A stretch of DNA of 64,000 nt from Streptomyces avidinii (GTDB taxonomy: Bacteria > Actinomycetota > Actinomycetes > Streptomycetales > Streptomycetaceae): positions 238,721 to 302,720 of the forward strand of contig NZ_BMVL01000002.1 in assembly GCF_014650695.1 (NCBI RefSeq), read 5' to 3'. Position numbers and translations under genes: made by a program. Position 1 is the first letter of the stretch; every line of letters begins with the position of its first letter. This document shows, one piece after another, positions 34,428-43,426 of the stretch. Below the pieces are notes generated by a model. That model was given only the letters and a program-made list of their open reading frames with translations. It searched no databases and was not told the DNA's origin.

Positions 34428-35624
34428 TCAGGGGGCGTGGAAGGCGACCTCGGGAGCGTCCGGGGAGGGGCCGTCGAGCACGGGCTGCGGGCGGCCGCCC
34501 AGGTGCTGGTCGAAGAAGGCCGCGACGTAGCGCCGGGTCAGTTCGACGGAGCGGGCGCCGGGCAGTGGAGCCTCCTCGTCGGGCAGGCCCAGCTGTTCGC
34601 CGATCGCCGGGAAGTCGGTGAAGGTGAAGTGGCCCGAGTCGGCGAAGGTGATCCAGCGCTTCCAGCCGTCGAGCAGCGGCCAGTCGCGGTCCCAGCTCGC
34701 GTTGCCGCCGGGACCGCGCTGCTGCGCGCCGAGCAGCATGAAGGGGCGTCCGCCGAGTCCGGCCGCGGGGACCGGTGTGGAGAATCCGCCGTCCATGTTA
34801 ATCCCGGCGCGGATCCTCGGGTCGGCGGCCATCGCGGCCGCGGCCGCGGAACCGCCGATGGAGTGACCGGCCATCGCGATGCGGCCCTTGTCGATGATTC
34901 CGGCATGGCGCCACACGGGGTTGCGTCCGGTGAGGCGGTCCAGGAGGAAGGAAACGTCGCGGGCCCGAGTGTCGCCGACGGTCCGGTAGCCCGCCTCGTC
35001 CTGGACCTTCTCGCAGGCCAGGCACGTGAGCACGCGTCCGCCGGGGAAGGCGGTCCCCACGCTCTCGTACGCGTGGTCCACGGAGGCGACGACGTAGCCG
35101 CGGGAGGCGAGGTCCTCGGCGAGCGCGGTGAGCGTGGACCGGTGGACGGTGAAGCCCGGGGAGAGCACGATCAGCGGGTACCGGCCGGCGACGGGGCGGG
35201 CGCCCGTCCGGTCGTGGTTCAGTGTGCCGGTCAGGGTCTCGACCGGGATCACCTGGTCCAGCCCCCGGTCGACCAGCAGCAGCCGGGCCTCCTCGGGGGT
35301 GAGGTAGCGGGTGGTCCGGCCGCTGTCGTGGCGCGCCGGGTAGCGCATGCTGACCATCAGCTCGCGCGGCCCGGATCCGGCCCAGGGGTCGGTGCGGCTG
35401 CGGTCCACCAGGTGCAGGTCCTCCCGGCCGACGCCGAAACGGCCGGTGGGGCGCGGAAGTTCCACCGTGGTGCGGCGGTTGCCGGTCGCCGCCGTCCCGG
35501 CGCTGACGGAGGTGTCCGCGGCGAACGAGGCCGCAGCGGTGGCGAGCGGGAGGGGCAGGAGGATCGCGGCCAGGGTCAGGGCGGCAGTGGTTCTGCGGAT
35601 CTTCATGAACTTCACGCTATGCAT
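34428..35624 (-). CDS. Secreted alpha/beta hydrolase (PAF-acetylhydrolase/lipase-like)
   Basis: 398 residues from ATG at 35624, preferred over ATG 35606 because AGAGG lies 5 nt upstream. Signal peptide about 7-36. Mature domain features: SMRYPARHDSGR, PLIVLSPGFTVHRSTLTALAEDLASRGYVVASVDH, nucleophile elbow GHSIGGSA (Ser), acid region INMDGGF and catalytic His in FADSGHFTFTDFP. This pattern matches bacterial PAF-acetylhydrolase-like or cutinase/PETase-neighbour lipases. It would hydrolyse short acyl esters outside the cell. A palindrome GGCGGATCCGCC (35653-35664) lies just upstream of the start. Confidence 0.87.
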   Translation of the reverse strand: MHSVKFMKIRRTTAALTLAAILLPLPLATAAASFAADTSVSAGTAATGNRRTTVELPRPTGRFGVGREDLHLVDRSRTDPWAGSGPRELMVSMRYPARHDSGRTTRYLTPEEARLLLVDRGLDQVIPVETLTGTLNHDRTGARPVAGRYPLIVLSPGFTVHRSTLTALAEDLASRGYVVASVDHAYESVGTAFPGGRVLTCLACEKVQDEAGYRTVGDTRARDVSFLLDRLTGRNPVWRHAGIIDKGRIAMAGHSIGGSAAAAAMAADPRIRAGINMDGGFSTPVPAAGLGGRPFMLLGAQQRGPGGNASWDRDWPLLDGWKRWITFADSGHFTFTDFPAIGEQLGLPDEEAPLPGARSVELTRRYVAAFFDQHLGGRPQPVLDGPSPDAPEVAFHAP

Positions 35625-35696
35625 GCGCCTCTGGCGGATCGTCAGCCTAAGAGGCGGATCCGCCGTCAGCCCCCGGTGTGAGGCGAGGGCGCCGGG

Positions 35697-36674
35697 TCAC
35701 TCCTGAGTCGTAGGCACACTGATGGCGTCGAGCTTGGCCCGCAGATAGGTGTGCGAGTCGACGGGTTCGTGCACGATCCGGCCGACCGGGGCGGGCAGCG
35801 ACTCCACCCGGGTGTGCGGGTCGCATTCGTAGAAGTAGACGAGGGAGATCAGTTCCTCGGACGGGGTGTCGGCGGGCGGTGGCAGTACGCGGTGGCGGCC
35901 CGCGCGCCAGCGGTCTCCGGTCCAGCGGGCCATCAGGTCGCCGATGTTGACGGTGAGCGCCGCAGGGTCGTAGGGCGCGTCCTGCCAGCCGTCCGCGTCG
36001 GTGTGGATCTGGAGCCCGCCCGCGCCCGGCTGCCGGTCCAGGACCGTGACGGTGCCGAAGTCCGTGTGGGCCCCGATGCGGAACTGGCCGGGCAGCGGAG
36101 CGCCGACGACCTCGGTGCCCGGGTACCAGTTGAGGTTGAACCCCCAGGTGGGGTGTGAGGTGTGGCGGGTGAAGTGGTCTTCGGCCAGGCCCAGGGCGAC
36201 GGCGAGGAGTTCCAGCAGTTCGTCGGAGAGGGACCTCATCCGGCGCAGGTACTCCGTCACCAGCGGGCGGAGCTGTGGCGCTTCGGCCGGCCACACGTTG
36301 GGCACGAACCATTCGGCGTCCACGGAGGGGATTCCGGTGGGGTCCTCGGCGGCGAAGGACCAGGACTCCTTGAGGTCGGGCGGCGAGGCCGCCCCCTCCG
36401 CGTAGCTGTTGGCCTCCGCCCCGGGGCCGAGCCAGCCGCGGCCGCCGACCCGGACGGCGTACGGGGCTTTCGCGCTCGCGGGCAGCCGGAAGAACCGGCC
36501 CGCCGCCTCGCGGATCCGCGCGGGCAGTGCGGGGTCCACGCCGTGCCCGGCCACCAGCAGGAAGCCGGCCGCGCGCAGGGCCTCGTCGACGCGGGCGGCC
36601 GTACGGGCGCGGGCCTCGGGCCCGCCGGACCGCCACGGTCCGAGGTCGATCACGGGAATCTGGGACGGGGCCAT
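35697..36674 (-). CDS. Isopenicillin-N-synthase-family 2-oxoglutarate/Fe(II) dioxygenase
   Basis: 325 residues from ATG at 36674. The N-terminal DIOX_N-type segment IPVIDLGPWRSGG and FLLVAGHGVD is followed by the catalytic core: iron ligands HTD (IGAHTDFGTVTVL) and a distal His in RAGRHRVLPPP, with an Arg for 2-oxoglutarate close behind. Such enzymes hydroxylate or desaturate small molecules. The neighbours (secreted hydrolase, VOC protein) do not define a pathway. It is divergent from the VOC gene across 192 bp. Confidence 0.88.
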   Translation of the reverse strand: MAPSQIPVIDLGPWRSGGPEARARTAARVDEALRAAGFLLVAGHGVDPALPARIREAAGRFFRLPASAKAPYAVRVGGRGWLGPGAEANSYAEGAASPPDLKESWSFAAEDPTGIPSVDAEWFVPNVWPAEAPQLRPLVTEYLRRMRSLSDELLELLAVALGLAEDHFTRHTSHPTWGFNLNWYPGTEVVGAPLPGQFRIGAHTDFGTVTVLDRQPGAGGLQIHTDADGWQDAPYDPAALTVNIGDLMARWTGDRWRAGRHRVLPPPADTPSEELISLVYFYECDPHTRVESLPAPVGRIVHEPVDSHTYLRAKLDAISVPTTQE

Positions 36675-36866
36675 GGAGACCTGCCTTCCGGGGCTGCGGG
36701 CGCGTCCGGGACCGAGGCTATCGCCGCGCGCCGCCGGAGGGGATCGCCACGGAGCGTGATTCTCGGAGACCTTCTGTGCGCATTTGCCGCCGTGGATCGC
36801 GAGGATCGTCACAAGAAGCACCAGAATGGGAGGAGCAGTGGCGGCTCACCAGGGACGGAGCGAACG

Positions 36867-37664
36867 GTGGAGATTTCGACGAAGGAAGTCTTCGGGGCCC
36901 CGTGCTGGGTGAGCCTGATGACGCGCGACCTCGGCACGGCCCAGCATTTTTACGGTGCGGTCGTGGGCTGGAAGTTCCGCCCGACCCGTCTCGGCGAGGC
37001 GTTCTCGGTGGCGTTCCAGGGCCGGGTGCCGGTCGCGGGCATCGGGGCGCTGGCCGCGGACCTGGGGGTCGCCGCGGCATGGACCCCCTACTTCGCCGTC
37101 GACGACGCCGATGTGGCGGTGGACCGGATCCGGGAGCGGACGGGCACGATCGCGGTCGGCCCGGTCTCCTTCGCGTCCGGCGGCCGCGCCGCGCTGGTCG
37201 CCGACCCGGACGGCGCCGTCTTCGGGATCTGGGAGGGCAATGTGGAGGCGGACTGGCGGGTGGGCCGGGGCCCCTCGCCCGCCTGGCTGGAACTGCGCAC
37301 CAGAAACGCCTTCGACGCGGCGATCTTCTACGGCGCGGTGCTGGAGTGGGCCACCGGCCGCGCCGGCTGCTGCGAGGTCTCGTACGAGGAGGACCAGGTC
37401 GTACTGCGGCAGGACGGTGAACCCGTCGCCCGCCTGAACAGCGGACCCGTGGAGATCGCCGCGTACTCCCCGCACACCAGGCCCCGCTGGCACGTCCACT
37501 TCCGCGTGCCGAAGCTCCGGCCGGCGGTGGAGGCCGCCCTCTCGCTGGGCGGGAGGCCCGTCTCGGACGTCATCTCCAACGCGACGGAGCGGTGGGTGAC
37601 GCTCCGGGACCCGGACGGGGCCCTGTTCACCCTCACCACGGCGCTCGCGTCGGACCCGGACTGA
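36867..37664 (+). CDS. VOC-family protein with two glyoxalase-like modules
   Basis: 265 residues from GTG at 36867. Two tandem vicinal-oxygen-chelate modules: APCWVSLMTRDLGTAQHFYGAVVGWKF at the start of the first and SPAWLELRTRNAFDAAIFYGAVLEW at the start of the second, each ending in DPDGA(V/L)F. Typical of the actinobacterial antibiotic-resistance/hydroxylase-like VOC group. Metal ligands are not fully conserved, so a binding rather than catalytic role is possible. Substrate unknown. Confidence 0.87.
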   Translation: MEISTKEVFGAPCWVSLMTRDLGTAQHFYGAVVGWKFRPTRLGEAFSVAFQGRVPVAGIGALAADLGVAAAWTPYFAVDDADVAVDRIRERTGTIAVGPVSFASGGRAALVADPDGAVFGIWEGNVEADWRVGRGPSPAWLELRTRNAFDAAIFYGAVLEWATGRAGCCEVSYEEDQVVLRQDGEPVARLNSGPVEIAAYSPHTRPRWHVHFRVPKLRPAVEAALSLGGRPVSDVISNATERWVTLRDPDGALFTLTTALASDPD

Positions 37665-37786
37665 CCGGCCGGCCCCCCGCGTCGTCCGCGGGGGCGGCCT
37701 CACCCTCGGTGACGCTTCGAGATGCGGGCGCACGGCAGTCCTGGTTCGCTGAATCCGCCCGCTCTCCCCAGATCCAAGGAGCGATC

Positions 37787-37975
37787 ATGAGCGTTTCAGG
37801 CGAGTCCCGTGGCCGGTCCCAGCAGATGCGCGCCAAGGCCCAGGAGCTGAATGCCGCGGCCGAGCGTTCGACCGACCCGGAGGAGCGCCGTCGGCTGAAG
37901 GAGAAGGCCCGCCGCCTCCAGGAGCAGAGCGAGCAGGAGGGCCGTATGGACGACCGGGGCATGGACCCGATGTAG
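37787..37975 (+). CDS. Small charged coiled-coil protein (DUF6381-like)
   Basis: 62 residues from ATG at 37787 with AAGGAG 6 nt upstream. Highly charged, predicted to be one long helix (SQQMRAKAQELNAAAERSTD, then PEERRRLKEKARRLQEQSEQ). It resembles my recollection of the small Streptomyces DUF6381 family. No known function. Followed by a perfect 52-bp palindromic terminator. Confidence 0.72.
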   Translation: MSVSGESRGRSQQMRAKAQELNAAAERSTDPEERRRLKEKARRLQEQSEQEGRMDDRGMDPM

Positions 37976-38005
37976 TCCGTACGCCTACGCCTCTCCTCCC
38001 CCACC

Positions 38006-38057
38006 GCATCGGCCGGTGCCCGCTGCGATGGCCATCGCAGCGGGCACCGGCCGATGC
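38006..38057. terminator. Perfect 52-bp palindrome, bidirectional terminator
   Basis: A 26-bp arm (38006-38031) and its exact complement (38032-38057) with no loop bases, between two convergent stop codons (37975 and 38099). As RNA it forms a very stable hairpin on either strand. Confidence 0.88.
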
Positions 38058-38098
38058 GCGGTCACGGTGCCGGGGCCGGTGCCGGGGCCGGACACCCG

Positions 38099-39463
38099 CT
38101 AGAGCCGGACGTTCCAGTCGACCGTGGAGCGCAGGGTGCGGACGACCTTCGGGTCGCGTACCGACGGGGTGCGGTCCTCGGCCGTGACCGACAGGCGGTG
38201 CGTGCGGAGGTCGAAGAGCCACAGCTCCGCCACCGACACCTCGGTGCGGCCCTGGAATCGCTTCAGCTCCCGGCCGTCGAGGTACCAGCGGACGACGAGT
38301 TGGCGGCCGTCCGCACCGGCCAGCCTCGGTACGGACGCCTTCGCCGTGTGGCGCAGTCGCAGGGTGCGGTCGGTCGGGGTGAGCGGGGTGACGATCCGTG
38401 CGTGCTGGTAGAAGCCGCCGATCATCGACTCGACCCCGGGCAGGTTGAAGGGCTTGCCGAGAACCCGCATGAGCGAGTTGTCGGTGGGCCGGTTCAGCCC
38501 GGTCACGAAGTAGTTGCCGCCCTCGTACGCGCCGACCGTGCCGCCGTCCGGTGATTCCTCGCCGAGCCAGCGGTACCACTTGGCCCGCTGCGCGGCCATC
38601 CGGTCGGCGGACAGGACCGAGCTGTTGGATTCGGCGGGCTCGGGGCCCGTGTACTTCTCGTAATCCGGCACGCCCGGGTAGAAGTATTCGTCGGCGAGTT
38701 TGCCGAGGGAGTGGCCGGTCTCGTGGATGGCGACCTGGCCGGACTTCGGGTGGCCCGCGGAGGCCGTCGATATGCCCTCGTAACCGAGGGTGGCGCTGGG
38801 CTCGTTGTAGCCCGCTCCGCCGTACTTGGCGCTGTTGGAGAGGACGATGACGAGGTCCGCGGCGGGCGCCTTGGACACGTACGCGTCGACCTTGGGCTGG
38901 TCGATGCAGAGCAGCCGCTCGATGTTCTCGCACCAGAAGTACGAGCCGAGCGCGGTGTCGCGGACGGCGGCCGGGTCGGGGTCGCCGGAGACTCCGGATT
39001 CCCGAGAGACCGCGTCCACCGTCCAGACGTTGAAGAGGTTCCGGTAGGTGGTGTACGGCTCGACGGCGGTGACCTCGGCCCACTTCTGCTCGGCGTCGGT
39101 GTGGAACCGCCCCAGCTCGGCGGCGGTGTATCCGTCTCCGATGACCACGACGTCGAGGCGGTCGGCGGTGGAGCCGTTGTCGATCATCTTGGTGACTTCG
39201 CCGTCGGCCTGCCGCTCGGCCGGTGAGAGCCGGCCAGAGGCCTTGGCGGGGCTGCCGGCGGCCGGTACGCGGGCGTGGCCCGATCCGGCGGCGCCGCCGT
39301 GCTCCGGCCCCGGTATCTCGACCTCGACCCGGGACCCCGCGGTGTCGGCGGCGGCATCGGCGGCGCCCACGGGGCCGGCGGCCACCAGCGCGGTGGTCGC
39401 GCAGAGCGCCGCGAGGGCGCCGCGCCACACCGAACGTCCGGCCGCACGTCTGACTGGATCCAT
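38099..39463 (-). CDS. Secreted M64-family zinc metallopeptidase
   Basis: 454 residues from ATG at 39463 with GGAGGA upstream. Signal peptide about 1-35. The zinc motif is HETGHSLGKLADEY (H247, E248, H251 and the following acidic D258/E259), the extended form typical of peptidase M64 (IgA-protease-like) proteins. Preceding signatures VVVIGDGYTAAELGRFHTDA, YRNLFNVWTVDAVSRESG and YFWCENIERLLCID match this family. The C-terminal ~130 residues form a beta-rich module with no recognised name. Likely acts on extracellular protein. Divergent from the XRE regulator gene; the shared spacer holds an inverted repeat. Confidence 0.9.
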   Translation of the reverse strand: MDPVRRAAGRSVWRGALAALCATTALVAAGPVGAADAAADTAGSRVEVEIPGPEHGGAAGSGHARVPAAGSPAKASGRLSPAERQADGEVTKMIDNGSTADRLDVVVIGDGYTAAELGRFHTDAEQKWAEVTAVEPYTTYRNLFNVWTVDAVSRESGVSGDPDPAAVRDTALGSYFWCENIERLLCIDQPKVDAYVSKAPAADLVIVLSNSAKYGGAGYNEPSATLGYEGISTASAGHPKSGQVAIHETGHSLGKLADEYFYPGVPDYEKYTGPEPAESNSSVLSADRMAAQRAKWYRWLGEESPDGGTVGAYEGGNYFVTGLNRPTDNSLMRVLGKPFNLPGVESMIGGFYQHARIVTPLTPTDRTLRLRHTAKASVPRLAGADGRQLVVRWYLDGRELKRFQGRTEVSVAELWLFDLRTHRLSVTAEDRTPSVRDPKVVRTLRSTVDWNVRL

Positions 39464-39487
39464 GAAGTCCTCCCCGGGGAACGGAAG

Positions 39488-39528
39488 TTAAGCAGTTTGT
39501 TAAGTCGAGTGAATCGGTTGCTTAAACT
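39488..39528. promoter_or_regulatory. AT-rich inverted repeat in divergent promoter
   Basis: TTAAGCA (39488-39494) and TGCTTAA (39519-39525) form an inverted repeat in the 138-bp spacer between the M64 peptidase (-) and XRE-TPR regulator (+) genes, within unusually AT-rich sequence. A further GTTAAG lies between the arms. TAAACT (39523-39528) could be a -10 for the + strand. Likely operator for the adjacent regulator. Confidence 0.55.
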
Positions 39529-39601
39529 AGGTGGCGCGCGAGAGGTGCGCAATGCCTGCTCCCCCTGAATACTGGGGAGTTCGAGCAACCAGGGGGATTC
39601 C

Positions 39602-40981
39602 ATGGACGAACCAGCACGGATCGGTCGCAGGGTTCAGCGCATGCGCAGTGAACTCGGTCTGACTCAGCGGCAGTTGGCGGAGCCCTCCTACACCTCGGCC
39701 TATATCTCCACGCTGGAGTCGGGCAAGGTCCGGCCGTCCGAGACCGCCCTGCGCTTTCTCGCCGCCCGCCTGGGCACCTCGTACGAGGAGCTGACCACCG
39801 GCCGCCCCGCCCACCTGGCGACCGAGCTGCGGCTCGCCCTCACCGACGCCCAGCAGACGCTGGCCACCGGCGCGGCCGACGAGGCCGCGGTGCGCTACCG
39901 GCGGCTGCTCTCCGAGGCGGAGCAGCTGGGACTGGTGCGCGAGCAGGCGGAGGCGCGGCTCGGCCTCGGGGACTGCGCGCTGGAGTCCGGGGAACTGCCT
40001 GACGCCATCGGGCATTTCGAGGCGGCCGAGCGCCTCCTGGCGGACGAGCCGCTGCCCCGCCGGGCCCGGCCGATCCGCGGCCGCGCCATCGCGCACCTGC
40101 TCGCCGGTGAGCTGCGCTACGCCTGCTACCTGCTCGAATCCACCATCGACGAGCTGGGCGCGAGCGGACTGTCCGACCCCGAGGCGCTGGTGCTGCTCAA
40201 TGCCGCGATCATCGGGCCGTACCTCGACATGGGCGCCCACGCCCGGGCCGCCCGCGCCGCCGAGCTCGCGCTCGCACTGGCTCCGCAGGTCAGCGACCCG
40301 GCGCTGGTGGCCGGCATGCACCGGCAGGTGGCCCGGACCTTCCTCGCCGGGGGGCGGGTGGCCGAGGCCGACGCCTCCCTGGCCAAGGCCCAGGAGATCT
40401 ACGGGCAGCTGCGACTGCGGACCGATCTGGCGCACTGCCACTGGATGCGCGGCTACGTCCAGGCACAGAACGGCGAACTCGCTTCAGCCGAACGCGAGTT
40501 GAGGATGGCCCGGGACATGCTGTCGGCCCGCCGCGCCGGGCTCTACACGGCGCAGGTGGAGGTCGAGCTGGCCGACGTACTGCGCCAGCTCGGGCGGTAC
40601 GAGGAGGCCGCCGGGCTGCTCTCGGCGCTGCTGGAGCTCGGGGACAGTCACGGCGCCGTGCACGCGGGCGGAGCACACCGGCTCCTCGGCCTGATGGCCG
40701 AGGAGCGCGGGGAGGCGGAGTCCGCCGAGGAGCACTACGTACAGGCGCTGGCGCTGCTGGAGCGCAGCGGGGCGACGGGCGATCTCGCGGACCTGTGCCG
40801 GCTGCTGGGCGACCTGCTGCGGCGCACGGGCCGGGTCGAGGCCGCCATGGACGCGTACCGCACGGGCCTGGGGCACCGGGCGGCGCCCGGCACCACCACG
40901 CTGGGCCCGGCGCCCGCCGCGCCGGCGCTGCGGCCCGCCCGGGTCAGTGGTTCTCGGTGGGTCGCAGGTCCCGCGGAATGA
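39602..40981 (+). CDS. XRE-family regulator with TPR repeats
   Basis: 459 residues from ATG at 39602. N-terminal helix-turn-helix of XRE type (about 8-62, RRVQRMRSELGLTQRQLAE... YISTLESGKVRPSETALRFLA), then a long all-helical region of about nine TPR-like repeats (for example AEADASLAKAQEIYGQLRLRTD and AEEHYVQALALLERSGATGD). The architecture resembles actinobacterial Cro/CI-TPR regulators that sense a peptide or protein through the TPR superhelix. The Pro/Ala-rich tail overlaps the convergent MFS gene by 38 bp. The likely target is the divergent M64 peptidase gene. Confidence 0.85.
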   Translation: MDEPARIGRRVQRMRSELGLTQRQLAEPSYTSAYISTLESGKVRPSETALRFLAARLGTSYEELTTGRPAHLATELRLALTDAQQTLATGAADEAAVRYRRLLSEAEQLGLVREQAEARLGLGDCALESGELPDAIGHFEAAERLLADEPLPRRARPIRGRAIAHLLAGELRYACYLLESTIDELGASGLSDPEALVLLNAAIIGPYLDMGAHARAARAAELALALAPQVSDPALVAGMHRQVARTFLAGGRVAEADASLAKAQEIYGQLRLRTDLAHCHWMRGYVQAQNGELASAERELRMARDMLSARRAGLYTAQVEVELADVLRQLGRYEEAAGLLSALLELGDSHGAVHAGGAHRLLGLMAEERGEAESAEEHYVQALALLERSGATGDLADLCRLLGDLLRRTGRVEAAMDAYRTGLGHRAAPGTTTLGPAPAAPALRPARVSGSRWVAGPAE

Positions 40982-42467
40982 GGGTCCAGGTCGTGGCCGC
41001 CGCGGCGACCGCGAGTACGCCGGCCAGCAGGAACGCCGGAGTGATCGCCAGGGTGTAGGCGTGCGAGGCCGTGTCGAGCAGCGCCTGGCCCACGGCGCCG
41101 CCGAGGCGTTCTGCGGTGTGCGCGGCCTCACCGACGGAATCCCGTACGGCTGCGGCGCTCGGGCCGTCCAGCTCCAGGGCGGGCAGGTTGCCCCGGTAGA
41201 GCACGGCCGCGGTGGAACCGAGGACGGCGACGCCCATGGCCGAACCGAGTTCGTAGCAGGTCTCCTCGATGGCCGCGGCGCTGGAGACCTCGGCCGCGGG
41301 TGCGGCGGAGACCAGCGTCACCGAGGCCACGGTGGTGGCGAGACCGGCACCGAGGCCCATCACGGTCAGGGCGGCCGCGAAGGCCGGGTAGCCGAGGTCG
41401 GTGAACTGCTGGAAGGTCCAGGGCAGCGCCATGCCGACGGCCAGGACGACCAGCCCGGCGCCGAGCACGTGGCGGATCGCGAAGCGCTGCATCAGCGAGG
41501 GCGCCACCATCGAGGCGGCGATCAGCGCGAGCGGGGCCGGCAGCAGGCGCACTCCGGCCTCCAGGGGCGTGTAGCCCTCGCCGTACTGGAACCACTGGGT
41601 CACCAGGAACAGGATCGCGCCCATCCCCACCATCGGCAGGAAGATCGCGGTGGCGGCGACGCTGAACGCAGGCTTGGCGAACAGCCGTACCTGCAGCAGC
41701 GGGTTGTCCAGGCGCAGCTGGCGGCGTACGAAGACGGTCAGCGCGACCGCGGCGAGCAGGAGCAGGGCCCAGGGCATCGGGTCGGCCACGCCGCTCTTGC
41801 CGAGCTGCTTGATTCCGCCGGCGAGGGCGAGCATGCCGACGATCGACTGGCCGACGCCCGACCAGTCCCAGCGGCCGGTGCTGCGGGGGGAGCGTGATTC
41901 GGGCAGGTAGCGCAGGCCTGCCGCGACGATGACGGCGGCGACGGGCAGGTTGAGGAGGAAGGCGGAGTGCCAGCCGTAGTCCTGGACGAGCAGCCCGCCG
42001 ACGACCGGCCCGAAGGCCATGCCGCCGCCGAAGACGGCTGCCCAGACGGCGAGCGCGAAGGCGCGCTCCTTGGCGTCGGTGAAGACGGTCCGCAGGATCG
42101 AGACGGTGGACGGCATGATGGCCGCGCCGCCGACGCCGAGCAGGGCACGGGCCGCGATCACGTGCCAGGCCTCGGTGGAGAACACGGCTATGAGCGAGGC
42201 GAGCGAGAAGATGCCGAAGCCCGCCATGAGCAGCCGCTTGCGCCCCCAGCGGTCGCCGAGCGCACCCGCGGTGACGAGCAGTCCGGACAGGGCGAGCGCG
42301 TAGACGTCGATGATCCACAGCTGCTGTACGGCGCCCGGCCGGAGGTCACCGACCAGCGAGGGGAAGGCCACGTTGAGGATCGTGGTGTCCATGGAGATGA
42401 GCAGGAGGCTGCCGGAGAGGATCGCCAGGACGATCCACCTGCGGGGGTCCAGCGCGGGGGTGTGCAT
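40944..42467 (-). CDS. DHA2-family MFS drug exporter (14 TMS)
   Basis: 507 residues from ATG at 42467. Proton-driven multidrug antiporter of the EmrB/QacA type with about 14 hydrophobic segments. Motif D1-like ISMDTTILNVAFPSL and motif A GDRWGRKRLLMAG are clear, as is the antiporter motif C region (FGPVVGGLL). The TetR gene lies 47 bp upstream in the same direction, so the pair is probably one operon autoregulated by TetR. Substrate unknown. Confidence 0.9.
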   Translation of the reverse strand: MHTPALDPRRWIVLAILSGSLLLISMDTTILNVAFPSLVGDLRPGAVQQLWIIDVYALALSGLLVTAGALGDRWGRKRLLMAGFGIFSLASLIAVFSTEAWHVIAARALLGVGGAAIMPSTVSILRTVFTDAKERAFALAVWAAVFGGGMAFGPVVGGLLVQDYGWHSAFLLNLPVAAVIVAAGLRYLPESRSPRSTGRWDWSGVGQSIVGMLALAGGIKQLGKSGVADPMPWALLLLAAVALTVFVRRQLRLDNPLLQVRLFAKPAFSVAATAIFLPMVGMGAILFLVTQWFQYGEGYTPLEAGVRLLPAPLALIAASMVAPSLMQRFAIRHVLGAGLVVLAVGMALPWTFQQFTDLGYPAFAAALTVMGLGAGLATTVASVTLVSAAPAAEVSSAAAIEETCYELGSAMGVAVLGSTAAVLYRGNLPALELDGPSAAAVRDSVGEAAHTAERLGGAVGQALLDTASHAYTLAITPAFLLAGVLAVAAAATTWTLIPRDLRPTENH

Positions 42468-42514
42468 GAAGTTCCGTTCAGAGGTGCGCACGGCGCGCAC
42501 GGCGGCGGGGTGTT

Positions 42515-43096
42515 TCAGGGCGCGGGAGCGCCGGCGGGGGGCTGCGCGACCGGCCGCGTCCCGCTGAGGAAGGAGGTCAGGACCAAGTGGCCGATCTGGC
42601 GGGGGGCGAGGTGCCCGTCGCGCACGCCCTCGGCGGCCGCGTCGAGCAGGCCCCAGAGCGAGTACCAGATCCAGTACGGCGGCAGGTCGGCGCGCAGTCG
42701 CCCCAGCCGCTGGCCGAGGGCGAGGAAGGCCAGGGCCCGCTGGTCCTGCCGGTCGACACCGGCCCGGAATTCCGGGTCCGCGAGGACGGTGGCGTCCCGC
42801 GAGGTGAAGCCGTAGAGGTGCGCGGCGGGCATCAGCGCGATGACCAGTTCCTCCAGAGCGGCGTCGAAGGCGGCCGCGTCGGCGCTCTGCGCGAGGTCGA
42901 GCGGGGCCAGGCACCCGTCGACCACCTCGATCGCCCGGACGGCGACGGCCTTGAGCAGGGCCTCACGGGTCGCGTAGCGGCGGCTCAGGGTGGCGCGGCT
43001 GGTACCGATGCCTGCGGCGATCTGCACCATCGAGGCGCTGTGATCGCCGGCGAGGACGCGGGCGGCGCCGTCCAGCAGTTCTTCTTCGTTCACCAC
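42515..43096 (-). CDS. TetR-family repressor of adjacent MFS exporter
   Basis: 193 residues from the first of two adjacent GTG codons at 43096, 7 nt after a strong GGAGG; a longer upstream frame lacks a start with a ribosome site. Helix-turn-helix: [28 protein letters not shown], matching TetR N-termini. The C-terminal ligand domain is typical in size. The promoter-proximal palindrome at 43121-43136 is a likely autoregulatory site. It presumably senses the exporter's substrate. Confidence 0.88.
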   Translation of the reverse strand: MVNEEELLDGAARVLAGDHSASMVQIAAGIGTSRATLSRRYATREALLKAVAVRAIEVVDGCLAPLDLAQSADAAAFDAALEELVIALMPAAHLYGFTSRDATVLADPEFRAGVDRQDQRALAFLALGQRLGRLRADLPPYWIWYSLWGLLDAAAEGVRDGHLAPRQIGHLVLTSFLSGTRPVAQPPAGAPAP

Positions 43097-43120
43097 GACT
43101 GAGCCTCCTTCGCGTCGAAC

Positions 43121-43136
43121 GATACAAGATTGTCTC
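43121..43136. promoter_or_regulatory. Probable TetR operator
   Basis: GATACAAGATTGTCTC, arms GAtACAA / TTGTcTC (6 of 7 paired), 25 bp upstream of the TetR start and in an AT-richer island. It lies in the 121-bp spacer divergent from the rpmG unit. Confidence 0.6.
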
Positions 43137-43183
43137 ATGCGAGGCAAAGACTGCTCCCGTAAGGCCCCACGCCCTCGCCGTTA

Positions 43184-43211
43184 TCGAAAATGGGATTCAT
43201 TTCCGTATACT
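43184..43211 (+). promoter_or_regulatory. Putative Zur box overlapping rpmG promoter; likely leaderless start
   Basis: TCGAAAATGGGATTCATTTCC (43184-43204) resembles the actinobacterial Zur site (TGAAAATGATTTTCA-like). It covers the expected -35 to -10 spacer. TATACT at 43206-43211 is a good -10, and the rpmG ATG begins only 7 bp later (43218) with no ribosome site between, which suggests a leaderless transcript repressed by zinc-loaded Zur. Confidence 0.72.
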
Positions 43212-43217
43212 GCTCGC

Positions 43218-43382
43218 ATGGCACGCAACGAAGTACGCCCGATCGTCAAGCTCCGCTCCACCGCGGGTACCGGCTACACCTACGTGACCCGCAAGAACCG
43301 GCGCAACGACCCCGACCGCATCGTGCTGCGCAAGTTCGACCCGGTCGTCCGCCGGCACGTCGACTTCCGCGAAGAGCGCTGA
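43218..43382 (+). CDS. rpmG: 50S ribosomal protein L33, zinc-free type
   Basis: 54 residues from ATG at 43218. Small basic L33 ([21 protein letters not shown]) lacking the two CxxC pairs of the zinc-binding form, so it is the C-minus paralogue made under zinc starvation to free zinc from ribosomes. A Zur-like box lies on its promoter, and the zinc-free L31 and CobW-type genes follow in the same direction. Confidence 0.95.
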   Translation: MARNEVRPIVKLRSTAGTGYTYVTRKNRRNDPDRIVLRKFDPVVRRHVDFREER

Positions 43383-43426
43383 CCCACCCCCGACACCTCT
43401 CCCCCCTCCCCCGCAAGGAGCGCACC

